A stretch of DNA of 51,246 nt from Lampropedia hyalina DSM 16112 (GTDB taxonomy: Bacteria > Pseudomonadota > Gammaproteobacteria > Burkholderiales > Burkholderiaceae_C): contig NZ_FQUZ01000023.1 in assembly GCF_900129055.1 (NCBI RefSeq), forward strand, positions 1 through 51,246, written 5' to 3'. Shown piece after piece: positions 16,342 to 24,264 of this stretch. How positions within the stretch are numbered: position 1 is the stretch's first letter; each line of letters starts with the position of its first letter. A program made the position numbers and the translations under genes. The notes under the pieces were generated by a model. The model was not told the DNA's origin, searched no databases, and saw only the letters and a program-made list of their open reading frames with translations.

Positions 16342-17853
16342 TCAGGTCATCGTCGGTGGTGTGGCCTGTGCCTCTGTGGCATCCTCGCCTGCACCCACTT
16401 GCACGGCGTGCAGCAGCACTGATGCCGGAATGCTTTTGCTGGGGCGGATGCCCAGTTCCTTGAGCATTTCGGCCTGTCGGATGACGTTGCCGCGCTGCTG
16501 GCTGAGTTTGGCCAGCGCGCTGTCGTAGGAGCTTTGGGCCATGCGCAATTGCTGGCCGACCTTTTCCATCTCGGTGACGAAGGCGGCCAGCTTGTCGTAG
16601 AGTTCCGCACCACGCTTGGCGATCTCCTGTGCGTTGCGTGTCTGTGCCTCCTGTCGCCACAGGTGGGCGATGGTGCGCAGCACGAACAGCAGCGTGGAGG
16701 GGGTGGCCAGCAGCACATTGCGCTCCCAGGCTTCCTGGCTCAGGCGTTCGTCTTCGTGGATGGCCAGCATGAAGGCCGGTTCGATCGGTACGAACATCAC
16801 GACGAAATCCAGCGATTGCAGGCGGTGCAGCTTCTGGTAATTGCGTTCGGACAACTCGCGGATATGCCTGCGCACGGATTCGATATGCTGGCGCAGTGCG
16901 GCCTTGCGCTCGGATGTGGTGCCATTGTCCTCGCTGGTCTGTGCCAGATTGACGTAGCGTTCATAGGCGGTCAGCGAGATTTTGGCATCCAGCACCAGAT
17001 GGCGTTCCTGTGGCAGGTGGACGATCAGATCGGGCTGTGAGCGTCTGCCATCTTCCAGCGTGAACGAGGGTTGCAATTCGTAGTCGCTGCCCTTGCGCAG
17101 CCCGGCCTGCTCCAGCACGCGCTCCAGCAGCATTTCGCCCCAGTTACCCTGGGTCTTGGTGGTGCCTTTCAGGGCTTGTGTGAGGTTGTGGGCTTCGTCG
17201 CTGAGGCGGCGGTTCAGTCCCATCAGGTCGTGTACCTGTTGCGACAGGGCGGCGCGTTGCTTGCCTTCCGCGTCGTAAAACTGTTCCACGCGCCCCTGAA
17301 ACTCGTGCAGGCGATGGCGCAGCGGATCCAGTAATTGCCCCAGATGCTGCTGGTTCTGTTCGGTGAATCGCTGGGTTTTTTCTTCCAGGATGCCCTGTGC
17401 CAGTTGCTGAAACTGGGCCTGAAGGCGTTCACCAGCCTGTTCCAGGAATTGCAGTTTTTCCGCAGCATTCTGCTGGCCGAGTTCGTGCTCGGTTTCCAGC
17501 GCGGCCAGGCGGCTTTGCAGCTCGGCAATCTCGCGCTGGGCAGTATGGAAATCCTGCTGGCTGGACAGCAACTGGGCTTCCAGCACCGGCACGCGCTGGC
17601 CACGTTCCTGCCACTGGGCGCGTTCTTCGCGCAGGGTTTGTGTGGTGTCTCGTGCCTGGGTGAGTTGCGCTTGCAGGGCATCTGTCGTCTGTTGCTGCTG
17701 GTCGAGCCGGGCCTGCCATTGCAACTGCTGTTGGGCGTTGCGCTGGGCTTCCTGCCGCTGTGCCAGCCATCGCCCCAGCCCCGCTCCTGCCAGTGCGGCG
17801 AGCAGTACCAGAATCAGGGTGAGCGGCAGGGCAGTCCAATCGGAAGCAATCAT
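16342..17853 (-). CDS. rmuC: DNA recombination protein RmuC
   Basis: This 503-residue protein has an N-terminal membrane anchor (about 8-30), a long coiled coil (about 35-190, Gln/Glu-rich) and the RmuC nuclease-like domain (about 220-440). That domain includes GNWGEMLLERVLEQAGL, QPDLIVHLPQERHLVLDAKISL and the conserved FVVMFVPIEPAF. RmuC limits inversions at short inverted repeats and restricts foreign DNA in some bacteria. The start at 17853 is favoured; the track back to 17883 adds ten unlikely residues. It is monocistronic and convergent with the upstream-lying hydrolase. Confidence 0.94.
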   Translation of the reverse strand: MIASDWTALPLTLILVLLAALAGAGLGRWLAQRQEAQRNAQQQLQWQARLDQQQQTTDALQAQLTQARDTTQTLREERAQWQERGQRVPVLEAQLLSSQQDFHTAQREIAELQSRLAALETEHELGQQNAAEKLQFLEQAGERLQAQFQQLAQGILEEKTQRFTEQNQQHLGQLLDPLRHRLHEFQGRVEQFYDAEGKQRAALSQQVHDLMGLNRRLSDEAHNLTQALKGTTKTQGNWGEMLLERVLEQAGLRKGSDYELQPSFTLEDGRRSQPDLIVHLPQERHLVLDAKISLTAYERYVNLAQTSEDNGTTSERKAALRQHIESVRRHIRELSERNYQKLHRLQSLDFVVMFVPIEPAFMLAIHEDERLSQEAWERNVLLATPSTLLFVLRTIAHLWRQEAQTRNAQEIAKRGAELYDKLAAFVTEMEKVGQQLRMAQSSYDSALAKLSQQRGNVIRQAEMLKELGIRPSKSIPASVLLHAVQVGAGEDATEAQATPPTMT

Positions 17854-17972
17854 GGGGTGAGGCAGTGGGTGGGGGAAATACAATGGATATTAACCGCTCA
17901 ACGCCCTAGAGCACGCAGCAGGTTTTCTCTTTCCGATTGGCCATTTCTGTTCCAGAAGGTTTTCGTCACCGC

Positions 17973-18674
17973 ATGGCACGACTTCCCCGTTTGATCGTCC
18001 CCGGCCTGCCGCACCATGTGGCATTGCGGGGCAACAATTCGCAGACCATTTTTGCCGATACGCAGGACTATGAGGCGTTCCTGCAAATGCTGCCCACGGT
18101 GCTGGGCCAGCACACTGTCGCACTGCACAGCTATGTGCTGCTGTCCAATGCCTTGTATCTGTTGCTCACCCCTCCGGATACGGTTGCGCTGGGCAAGCTG
18201 ATGCAGGGCCTGGGGCGCAGCTATGTACGCTACTTCAACCAACGCTATGCGCGCACCGGCACGCTTTGGGAAGGCCGGTTCCGTTCCACGGTGGTGCAGC
18301 CTTCGCCCTATGTGCTGGGGGTGATGACTTTTCAGGATATTCTGCCGGTGCGCCAGGGGCTGGCTGCCAGTGCCGTCGATTATGCCTGGTCCAGCCATCG
18401 GCACTATGTCGGGCAGGAGAGCCGCCGGTTCCTGACCGCCCATCCGCTGTTCTGGCAGTTGGCCGATACCCCGTTCGGGCGCGAGGCGGCCTACAAGGCG
18501 GTGGTGGATGCCGGCATTGGATCGACCATGACCGAACAGATCCAACAGAGTGTCATGGGTGGCTGGGTGCTGGGCAGTGACAGTTTCGTGCAGGAACTGG
18601 GCCTGAAAACCAGCCGCCGTCTGGAGAAGCGCAAGGCCGGGCGGCCGCGCAAGACGCAGCTTGTGTCTTCATGA
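17973..18674 (+). CDS. RAYT/IS200-like transposase homologue lacking the HUH motif
   Basis: This 233-residue protein has the Y1-transposase fold of REP-associated tyrosine transposases: GLPHHVALRGNNSQTIF at the start, then YVRYFNQRYARTGTLWEGRFRST and the end of the domain (VDYAWSSHRHYVG). The expected metal-binding HUH sequence (NHxHLL) reads NALYLLL here, so both histidines are gone, and the usual NPVR motif reads LPVR. A family-specific C-terminal part continues to 233 with a basic tail (RRLEKRKAGRPRK). I infer a domesticated DNA-binding protein without nicking activity. The start at 17973 matches the family start; the frame to 17937 has no support. Confidence 0.8.
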   Translation: MARLPRLIVPGLPHHVALRGNNSQTIFADTQDYEAFLQMLPTVLGQHTVALHSYVLLSNALYLLLTPPDTVALGKLMQGLGRSYVRYFNQRYARTGTLWEGRFRSTVVQPSPYVLGVMTFQDILPVRQGLAASAVDYAWSSHRHYVGQESRRFLTAHPLFWQLADTPFGREAAYKAVVDAGIGSTMTEQIQQSVMGGWVLGSDSFVQELGLKTSRRLEKRKAGRPRKTQLVSS

Positions 18675-18737
18675 TGGGGCCGTTGTCGGTGCCGGTGCTT
18701 CCATATGCCCCGACACAGTGAACGTGTACGGCATGCT

Positions 18738-18770
18738 TTATGAATTTTTAACCGAATTACGCTTACAATA
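18738..18770 (+). promoter_or_regulatory. Probable promoter of the GTPase/roadblock cluster
   Basis: The 190 bases before the GTG at 18867 are unusually AT-rich for this window. TACAAT at about 18764 is a plausible -10. Only a weak -35 is visible, so this is a suggestion. Confidence 0.35.
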
Positions 18771-18866
18771 AATTTCCCAAAATGTGTCTGCTGATGTTTT
18801 TTGTAAGAAACATGTATTTTTCCTACAGATTCAGCGTGTTCGTCTGTTTAAAAAAGGGGCTGTAAA

Positions 18867-20027
18867 GTGGAGACTCATTTCACCGGGCGTTTGGGGGTGG
18901 CGTGGCTCAGGCCCGAAGACCGCATTTTGATCAAGACCATGTTGCAGCTGCATTCCTTGCGCCATGGAATCAGTTTTGCCAAACCCCGCTGGAATCTGGT
19001 CACAGAAGCCCCCTATGATGCCATTGTGGGTGATGTTCTGTTGCTGCCTGCGGACTCCGATGTGGGCCGCACGCTGTCCTGTCCTGTCTTGCGTATCGTG
19101 CCGTATGGCACCGATGCCGAGGATGCCGACAGCATTGCCCGTCCGCTTACTGCCGACACACTGTATGTCTGGGTGACCCGTGTCTGGGAAGCCTGCGCGG
19201 TGGCGCGTGGTATTGCACCCTCCGGTTCATTGCCTGAAAAAATAGCCACCGGCTCGCCTCCCGTGGCTGCGTCGCCGAAGGCAGGTGCCAGCCCCAGTGC
19301 AGTTGCGGCCACTCAGGAAAAGGTTCGCATCGATCCTCCACTGGATCGTGTCGGTTCCGAACCGAAGGCTGCTTCACCTGTTGCCGCCACGGTGCCTACC
19401 CCTCCAGTCCCTGCCACTGCCGCCAGGGCACAGGACGAGCAGCCGCAACAATCGGAGCAGAATGCTTATTACAAGCTGAAGCGATGGCCGCCTACCCATC
19501 TGCTGCAAAACGACGCGCTCAATATCCGCATGGCTTCCCTTTTGTCGCGTCATCCGTTGCAGGTTCGCGATCTGGAGTGGCTGACGGGCGTGGATCTGGA
19601 GCGTTGCCAGCGTTTTGTGGATGCTTTGCTGGAAGCGGGCTTGCTGGTACTGCACCAGAATGCGGTAGAAACGCCGGTCGATTCCAAGGTGGCAGCATCC
19701 CGGGTGTCTGCGTTGGGCGTGGGTGCCATCATGCCCAGTTTCTCGCGCACTTCCAGGCATTCTGTGGCCAAGGAGGCTTCTGCCTTTCTGCAAAAGAGTT
19801 TGCAGCAACGCGGCATGGCTCCTGCTGCGGGGGCGGTTGCAGCCCCCTTGGTCTCGCCGTCACAGGGGCAAACCGATGTGCTGCCCAATGCAGCAACCAG
19901 TTCTGCCACAGCCCACGTTCCGGACATCCCTGGAGGCACGGATCACAATCCAGCACCGGCTGCATCTTCGCAAGGCTTCTTCAGGCGTGGCCTGATCGGC
20001 AGTATTCGCAAAAAGCTCGGCATCTGA
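18867..20027 (+). CDS. Unknown protein opening the GTPase/roadblock cluster
   Basis: This 386-residue protein has a GTG start with GGGG nine bases upstream. Three parts can be seen. A globular N-terminal region (about 1-115; LRPEDRILIKTMLQLHS) is followed by a long Ala/Pro/Ser-rich linker (115-200). A compact helical segment (about 203-270) resembles a winged helix (LLSRHPLQVRDLEWLTGVDLERC, FVDALLEAGLLVL). A second disordered stretch precedes a basic end (FFRRGLIGSIRKKLGI) that could be an amphipathic membrane-binding helix. It lies 31 bases before the GTPase, so it is a likely partner or effector. I do not recognise the family. Confidence 0.7.
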   Translation: METHFTGRLGVAWLRPEDRILIKTMLQLHSLRHGISFAKPRWNLVTEAPYDAIVGDVLLLPADSDVGRTLSCPVLRIVPYGTDAEDADSIARPLTADTLYVWVTRVWEACAVARGIAPSGSLPEKIATGSPPVAASPKAGASPSAVAATQEKVRIDPPLDRVGSEPKAASPVAATVPTPPVPATAARAQDEQPQQSEQNAYYKLKRWPPTHLLQNDALNIRMASLLSRHPLQVRDLEWLTGVDLERCQRFVDALLEAGLLVLHQNAVETPVDSKVAASRVSALGVGAIMPSFSRTSRHSVAKEASAFLQKSLQQRGMAPAAGAVAAPLVSPSQGQTDVLPNAATSSATAHVPDIPGGTDHNPAPAASSQGFFRRGLIGSIRKKLGI

Positions 20028-20058
20028 CCCTCTTCCTTGCCAAAGGCCTGATACTTTC

Positions 20059-20601
20059 ATGACTGAATACAAGATATTGTTTACCGGCACGATGGGTGCC
20101 GGGAAGACCACTGCCATTTCCAGTGTCAGTGATACCCCGACGGTGGTGACCGATGTGGCGAATAACGACTCTTCGGTGGCCAAGGAACGCACCACCGTGG
20201 GGCTGGACTTTGGACTGCTGACCCTGGATTCGGGCGATCGCATTCGTCTCTTTGGTACGCCAGGGCAGGAGCGTTTCAGCTTTCTCTGGGACATCCTGGC
20301 CAAGAATGCCCTTGGAATCATCATCCTGACCGACAATTCACGCCCGGATCCTGTGCAGGATATGCTGGTCTATGTGGATGGTTTTGCCGAGCAGTTGAGT
20401 CGGCTGCCCTGTGCGGTGGGCGTGGGGCGCACGGAATCTCATTCATCCCCCAATCTTGACGATTACAGCGAGGCCCTGAGCCAGCGTGGTTTCGTCTTCC
20501 CCGTATTGCCCGTCGATGTGCGGCGGCGTGAGGATGTGGTGTTATTGATCGACACCCTCCTGTCACAACTGGAAACTTTCATATTAATGGAGAATCGATA
20601 A
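20059..20601 (+). CDS. Ras-like (MglA-related) small GTPase
   Basis: This 180-residue protein carries the P-loop GTMGAGKTT (residues 10-18), a switch I-like TTVGLDFG (45-52) and switch II with GTPGQERF (66-73). The guanine-specificity motif NKxD is not found; the position reads AVGVGRTE (119-126). This family of bacterial GTPases pairs with roadblock proteins that act as GTPase activators or scaffolds, as MglA does with MglB in polarity control. The stop is directly followed by the ATG of a roadblock gene, so the two are cotranscribed and probably interact. Confidence 0.88.
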   Translation: MTEYKILFTGTMGAGKTTAISSVSDTPTVVTDVANNDSSVAKERTTVGLDFGLLTLDSGDRIRLFGTPGQERFSFLWDILAKNALGIIILTDNSRPDPVQDMLVYVDGFAEQLSRLPCAVGVGRTESHSSPNLDDYSEALSQRGFVFPVLPVDVRRREDVVLLIDTLLSQLETFILMENR

Positions 20602-20997
20602 ATGGCGGTATTAAGTCAATTGCCTGAGGCAGTCAGAGTGCTGGCACAGGTAGAGGCCGACAAGTTGCTTGCAGACATCTTCAGCCTGCAAGCCGTTGTC
20701 ATTGCGTCCGAGGACGGATTTGATGTGGCATCGGCTGCCAGGGATGGCATTGACCCTTCTCGCATTGCGGCCATGGCCAGTTCGATTGCTGCCATCAGTT
20801 CCGTTGTGTCACAGGAAGCTCACCTGGGCCGCAGCCGCAGCGTGACCATTGACACGGATGCCGGTTTTGCCGTGGTATTCACCGTGCGCCGTTCGGATGT
20901 TCAATTGGTCATCAATATTGTGGCTGGGCCTGATGTGCTGATTGGCGAAGTCATGTACCGTGCCGGTCAGTTGGCGCGTCTGCTGGCACAGTCATGA
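20602..20997 (+). CDS. Roadblock/LC7-domain protein
   Basis: This 131-residue protein is a full roadblock/LC7 fold: AVVIASEDGFDVASAA as the first strands, a central helix (SRIAAMASSIAAISSVV) and the last strands (RSVTIDTDAGFAVVF, VQLVINIVAG). In bacteria these dimers bind a Ras-like GTPase and can raise its hydrolysis. It begins immediately after the GTPase stop codon with GGAG as ribosome site, and overlaps the next gene by four bases (ATGA). It is the best candidate for the GTPase regulator (MglB-like). Confidence 0.85.
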   Translation: MAVLSQLPEAVRVLAQVEADKLLADIFSLQAVVIASEDGFDVASAARDGIDPSRIAAMASSIAAISSVVSQEAHLGRSRSVTIDTDAGFAVVFTVRRSDVQLVINIVAGPDVLIGEVMYRAGQLARLLAQS

Positions 20998-21362
20998 CCA
21001 TCGGGGTGCGTTTGCGGGAGGAAGTGGAGCGCATGGCGCAGACGCCCCAGTTCTCGGGCTGCGCATTGGTGGAGGTCGATACCGGCATGGTCTGGCACAG
21101 TGCCGGCAGATTGCAGGGGCTGGATCAATTGGGAGAGGCGGTCAGTGACTACTGGCGGTTGAACCGTCGGCTGGCTGGGGCTTTCACCGAGCTTGGTGAC
21201 TTGCGAATCAGTGTGTTCCTGCACACGAAGGGCCGTGTCACGTCCATGCCATGTGGTAGCGGAATGATTATTGTGGCACTCTCTGAACATCAGGCTCCAA
21301 TTGACTGGGGTTTGTGGCGCACACATACCCGTTTGATTGAATCCTTGGTTCAGCAGCTTTGA
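20994..21362 (+). CDS. Small roadblock-like protein of the GTPase cluster
   Basis: This 122-residue protein overlaps the upstream roadblock gene by four bases. It shows a roadblock-like pattern with short strands (CALVEVDTGMVWHSAG), a helix (LGEAVSDYWRLNRRLAGAF) and later strands (LRISVFLHT, GMIIVALSE), but its similarity is weaker. It may form a heterodimer with its neighbours. Assignment to the roadblock fold is inference from the strand-helix pattern. Confidence 0.65.
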   Translation: MTIGVRLREEVERMAQTPQFSGCALVEVDTGMVWHSAGRLQGLDQLGEAVSDYWRLNRRLAGAFTELGDLRISVFLHTKGRVTSMPCGSGMIIVALSEHQAPIDWGLWRTHTRLIESLVQQL

Positions 21363-21534
21363 TTCTGGCCCTGCTGTCAGGGCACTTCCACGTTTTTCTC
21401 CATCTGTTTGGTTTTTTCAGCGTATGCCTTATGGCGTACACTCAAGGCTCACAGGCCTTCCCACTGGGCAAAGCATTCAACATTGTGTTTTGCCTGCTTT
21501 TTTGATCTTGGTTCTACAGAAAGGAAATGTAAAA

Positions 21535-21894
21535 ATGGCGACAATTAAGCAAACCCTGGATGAAATCCTGACACTGGACGGTGCCATGTGTGCTGCCATC
21601 GTGGACTCCACCAGTGGCATGATGCTCGGCTCTGCCGGTTCTGGCGTGGATATGGAAGTGGCCGCAGCCGGCAATACCGAAGTCATGCGTGCCAAGAACA
21701 AAACCATGCGCGCATTGGGTTTGAATGATCTGGTCGAAGACATTCTGATCACTCTGGGCAAGCAATACCACATCATCCGTCCTGCTTCCCGCAAGGAAGG
21801 CGTGTTCATTTATGTGGTGCTGGACAAGCAACGTTCCAACCTGGCCATGGCTCGTCGCAAGGTGCAGGATGTGGACAAGGAACTGGCCTTCTGA
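21535..21894 (+). CDS. Roadblock/LC7-like protein
   Basis: This 119-residue protein has a strong ribosome site (AAAGGAAA) before the ATG. The pattern LDGAMCAAIVDSTSGMMLGSAG, then a helix, then LVEDILITLGKQYHIIRPAS and VFIYVVLDKQRSNLA fits the roadblock fold. A 172-base gap with a GCCCTG/CAGGGC hairpin at about 21370-21386 separates it from the preceding gene. It may therefore have its own promoter and be made in larger amount. It is the third roadblock-like protein in the cluster. Confidence 0.75.
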   Translation: MATIKQTLDEILTLDGAMCAAIVDSTSGMMLGSAGSGVDMEVAAAGNTEVMRAKNKTMRALGLNDLVEDILITLGKQYHIIRPASRKEGVFIYVVLDKQRSNLAMARRKVQDVDKELAF

Positions 21895-22061
21895 TCTGGC
21901 AATCCAGGTATTGAAGACCGGCGTATCCGGGAAGGCGTCAGCCATAGGCGGTGGTATCCCGTTGTCGCGTGATTGTTCGGACCGCTTGTTCTGCTGGTGT
22001 GCACAGCGCATCCAGGGAGCAGGCGGTCTTTGTTTTTTGGCATGGGATGAATGCAGGCACA

Positions 22062-23288
22062 TCATGCAATGATCTTGCGCTGGTACCAGTCTTGCAGGGC
22101 CGTATCGGGAATGCCCAGTGAGTGCAGGATTTCCTGGGTATGTTCGCCCAGGGCAGGGGGATTGTGTCGTGTGTGCAGGCGTTGATGGTTCAGGCGCAGG
22201 GGCAGCAATGCGGCGTGTACCGGCTTGCCTGCATGAATGCCATCCACCAGATGCACGGTGTCCAGCCCGTGCGTGGCCGTCAGGTGGGGGTCATCCAGCA
22301 ATTGTTCGGGCCGGGTGATGCGTGCGTAGGGCAGGCCGTGCTGCTCGAACAGTGAAGTGATTTCTGTCATGGAGCGGTGCGCCAGGCGTTGTCGCAACTC
22401 GGCCAGCAGCCAGGCATCGCGGGCGCGTACCCGGTCGTTATTGCTGGCCAGAGATGCGTTGGCCAGAAGGTCCGGCCAGTCCAGAATCCGGCACAGGGTT
22501 TGCCAGTGGCTATCGCTGACGGCTGCCAGAAAAACCTGCTGCCCCTCCTGCACGGTGAAAATATCGTAAATGCCCCAGGGTGATATGCGCTCGGGCATTG
22601 GTGAGGCGGCTTGTCCGGTCACTTCGTATTGCAGAATGTGCTGGCCGACCAGGAATACATTGTTCTCGAACAGGGCGGCATCGACCTCCTGGCCTTTGCC
22701 AGTGCGAGTGCGTTCCAGCAAGGCGGCGAGGATGCCAATGGCACCGAACATGCCACCCATGATGTCGTTCACGCTGGAGCCAGCGCGCAGCGGATCGCCG
22801 GAACGTCCGGTCATATAGGCCAGTCCACCCATCATCTGCACCACTTCGTCCAGTGCCGTGCGATGTTCGTAGGGGCCAGGCAGGAAACCACTGTGATTGG
22901 CGTAGATCAAGCCTGGGTTGTGCTGGCGCAGGCGGGCGTAGTCCAGCCCCAGTTTGTCCAGCACGCCGGGCTTGAAGTTGTGCAGAACCACATCGGCACT
23001 GGCACCAAGCTGCAAAGCGATCTCTACCCCTTCCACGCTCTTCAGGTTCAGCCCCAGGCTCTTCTTGTTGCGATTGAACATCGGGAAGAAGCCTGCGCCC
23101 GCTCCCAGCAGCGTGCGGGTCTTGTCGCCCCCGATGGGTTCGACCTTGATGACTTCTGCGCCCAGATCACCCAGAACCATGCCGCAAGTGGGCCCCATGA
23201 CCATGTGGGTGAATTCAACGACACGAATGCCTGCCAGCGGCAGAGGGGAGGCCGCCGCTGCATGGGTAGTGGAGGAGTTGCTTTGCAT
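22062..23288 (-). CDS. CaiB/BaiF family CoA transferase (class III)
   Basis: This 408-residue enzyme moves CoA between carboxylic acids through an aspartyl-CoA intermediate. Family marks are LAGIRVVEFTHMVMGPTCGMVLGDLGAEVIKVEP near the start, NRNKKSLGLNLKS, and a likely nucleophilic Asp in SVNDIMGG followed by ILAALLERTRTGKGQ. It starts at 23288 (MQSN); the frame to 23396 lacks a start signal. The substrate is unknown: class III members act on formate/oxalate, carnitine, succinate-type or aromatic acids. No partner enzyme is next to it. A universal stress protein gene lies upstream on the same strand. Confidence 0.9.
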   Translation of the reverse strand: MQSNSSTTHAAAASPLPLAGIRVVEFTHMVMGPTCGMVLGDLGAEVIKVEPIGGDKTRTLLGAGAGFFPMFNRNKKSLGLNLKSVEGVEIALQLGASADVVLHNFKPGVLDKLGLDYARLRQHNPGLIYANHSGFLPGPYEHRTALDEVVQMMGGLAYMTGRSGDPLRAGSSVNDIMGGMFGAIGILAALLERTRTGKGQEVDAALFENNVFLVGQHILQYEVTGQAASPMPERISPWGIYDIFTVQEGQQVFLAAVSDSHWQTLCRILDWPDLLANASLASNNDRVRARDAWLLAELRQRLAHRSMTEITSLFEQHGLPYARITRPEQLLDDPHLTATHGLDTVHLVDGIHAGKPVHAALLPLRLNHQRLHTRHNPPALGEHTQEILHSLGIPDTALQDWYQRKIIA

Positions 23289-23400
23289 GTTGTGGGGGCT
23301 GGAGCAGGAAAAAGGCAGCCTAAGCTGCCTTGCTGGGAGCGTGATGGTGGCCGGGAACGGGTACAGGAGCATCCCGCTTCCGGCTTCCAATGTCAATTCA

Positions 23401-23844
23401 TCAACGCAGCACCAGTACCGGAATATTGGCGTTGGTCAGAACGTGTTGGGTTTCACTGCCCAGCAGCAAACGGGCAATGCCCTTGCGGCCGTGCGAAGCC
23501 ATCACGATCAGATCGGCACCCTGTTCCTTGGCGGTTTCCAGGATGGCATCGGAAATATTGTCATTGTTCACAATGACAGGAGTGACGAGAACGCCCAGCT
23601 TGGCACCATCTTCCTGGATGCTGTGCACATATTGCTGGGACTCGGCACGCCACTTGGCCTCGATTTCCTTGGCTTGCTCGGCGTTGATGGGCATACTGCC
23701 TTCCAGGTAGGTGACAGGGTAGGCGGGTGTGACGGTCAGCGCGATCAGGGATGCGCCAGTGGACTTGGCCAGTTGCAGCGCATGCGAGGCTGCTTTCTGG
23801 GAAAGTTCGGAGCCGTCGGTCGATACGAGGATTCGTTGGTACAT
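23401..23844 (-). CDS. Universal stress protein (UspA family)
   Basis: This 147-residue cytoplasmic protein has the UspA nucleotide-binding layout: ILVSTDGSELSQKA at residues 5-18, and ASHGRKGIARLLLGS near 117-131, close to the ATP loop G-x2-G-x9-G-S (first glycine is Ala). It ends with IPVLVLR as usual. AAGGAG precedes the ATG. USPs of this type are induced by starvation or oxygen and redox stress and bind ATP. The gap of 112 bases to the next gene suggests a separate unit. Confidence 0.92.
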   Translation of the reverse strand: MYQRILVSTDGSELSQKAASHALQLAKSTGASLIALTVTPAYPVTYLEGSMPINAEQAKEIEAKWRAESQQYVHSIQEDGAKLGVLVTPVIVNNDNISDAILETAKEQGADLIVMASHGRKGIARLLLGSETQHVLTNANIPVLVLR

Positions 23845-24070
23845 AGGGTATCTCCTTGTGTAGCAGGTGATGAACAATCGGGAATGTCTGAAGTGGTCTT
23901 TGCCATTGTCGCTGTTGCCTCCCATTCTGGGGGAGTGGCCCACATGCGACTTTGATTTCCATCAGGGGTGTTTCTATTGTACGGATAGTGCCGCCTTCTG
24001 GTGCAACCGAATGCAGACGGGGCATTTTCTGAAATTTTTGCCATTTCCCCAAGTGGGCTGAAAAATAGCA

Positions 24071-24076
24071 TATAAT
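24071..24076 (+). promoter_or_regulatory. -10 element of the tRNA-Pro promoter
   Basis: A consensus TATAAT lies eleven bases before the mature tRNA-Pro 5' end, in an AT-rich stretch. No clear -35 is visible. Confidence 0.5.
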
Positions 24077-24087
24077 TTACAGCTTGT

Positions 24088-24164
24088 CGGAGCGTAGCGC
24101 AGCCTGGTAGCGCATCTGCTTTGGGAGCAGAGGGTCGCGAGTTCGAATCCCGCCGCTCCGACCA
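24088..24164 (+). tRNA. tRNA-Pro(TGG)
   Basis: The acceptor strands CGGAGCG and CGCTCCG pair. The anticodon loop TTTGGGA gives TGG, the T-loop is TTCGAAT, and CCA is encoded. C1 at the 5' end is typical of tRNA-Pro. Confidence 0.97.
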
Positions 24165-24174
24165 CCATACCATC

Positions 24175-24208
24175 AACGGGTTGCAGTATTTACTGCAACC
24201 CGTTTTTA
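24175..24208 (+). terminator. Terminator after tRNA-Pro
   Basis: AACGGGTTGCAG and CTGCAACCCGTT form a strong stem followed by TTTT. It lies ten bases past the tRNA CCA. Confidence 0.88.
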
Positions 24209-24264
24209 TTTGGGTCCATGACTTGAACTGTTTAGCACAGTAGGCCAATCCCGTTGATCCAGTT

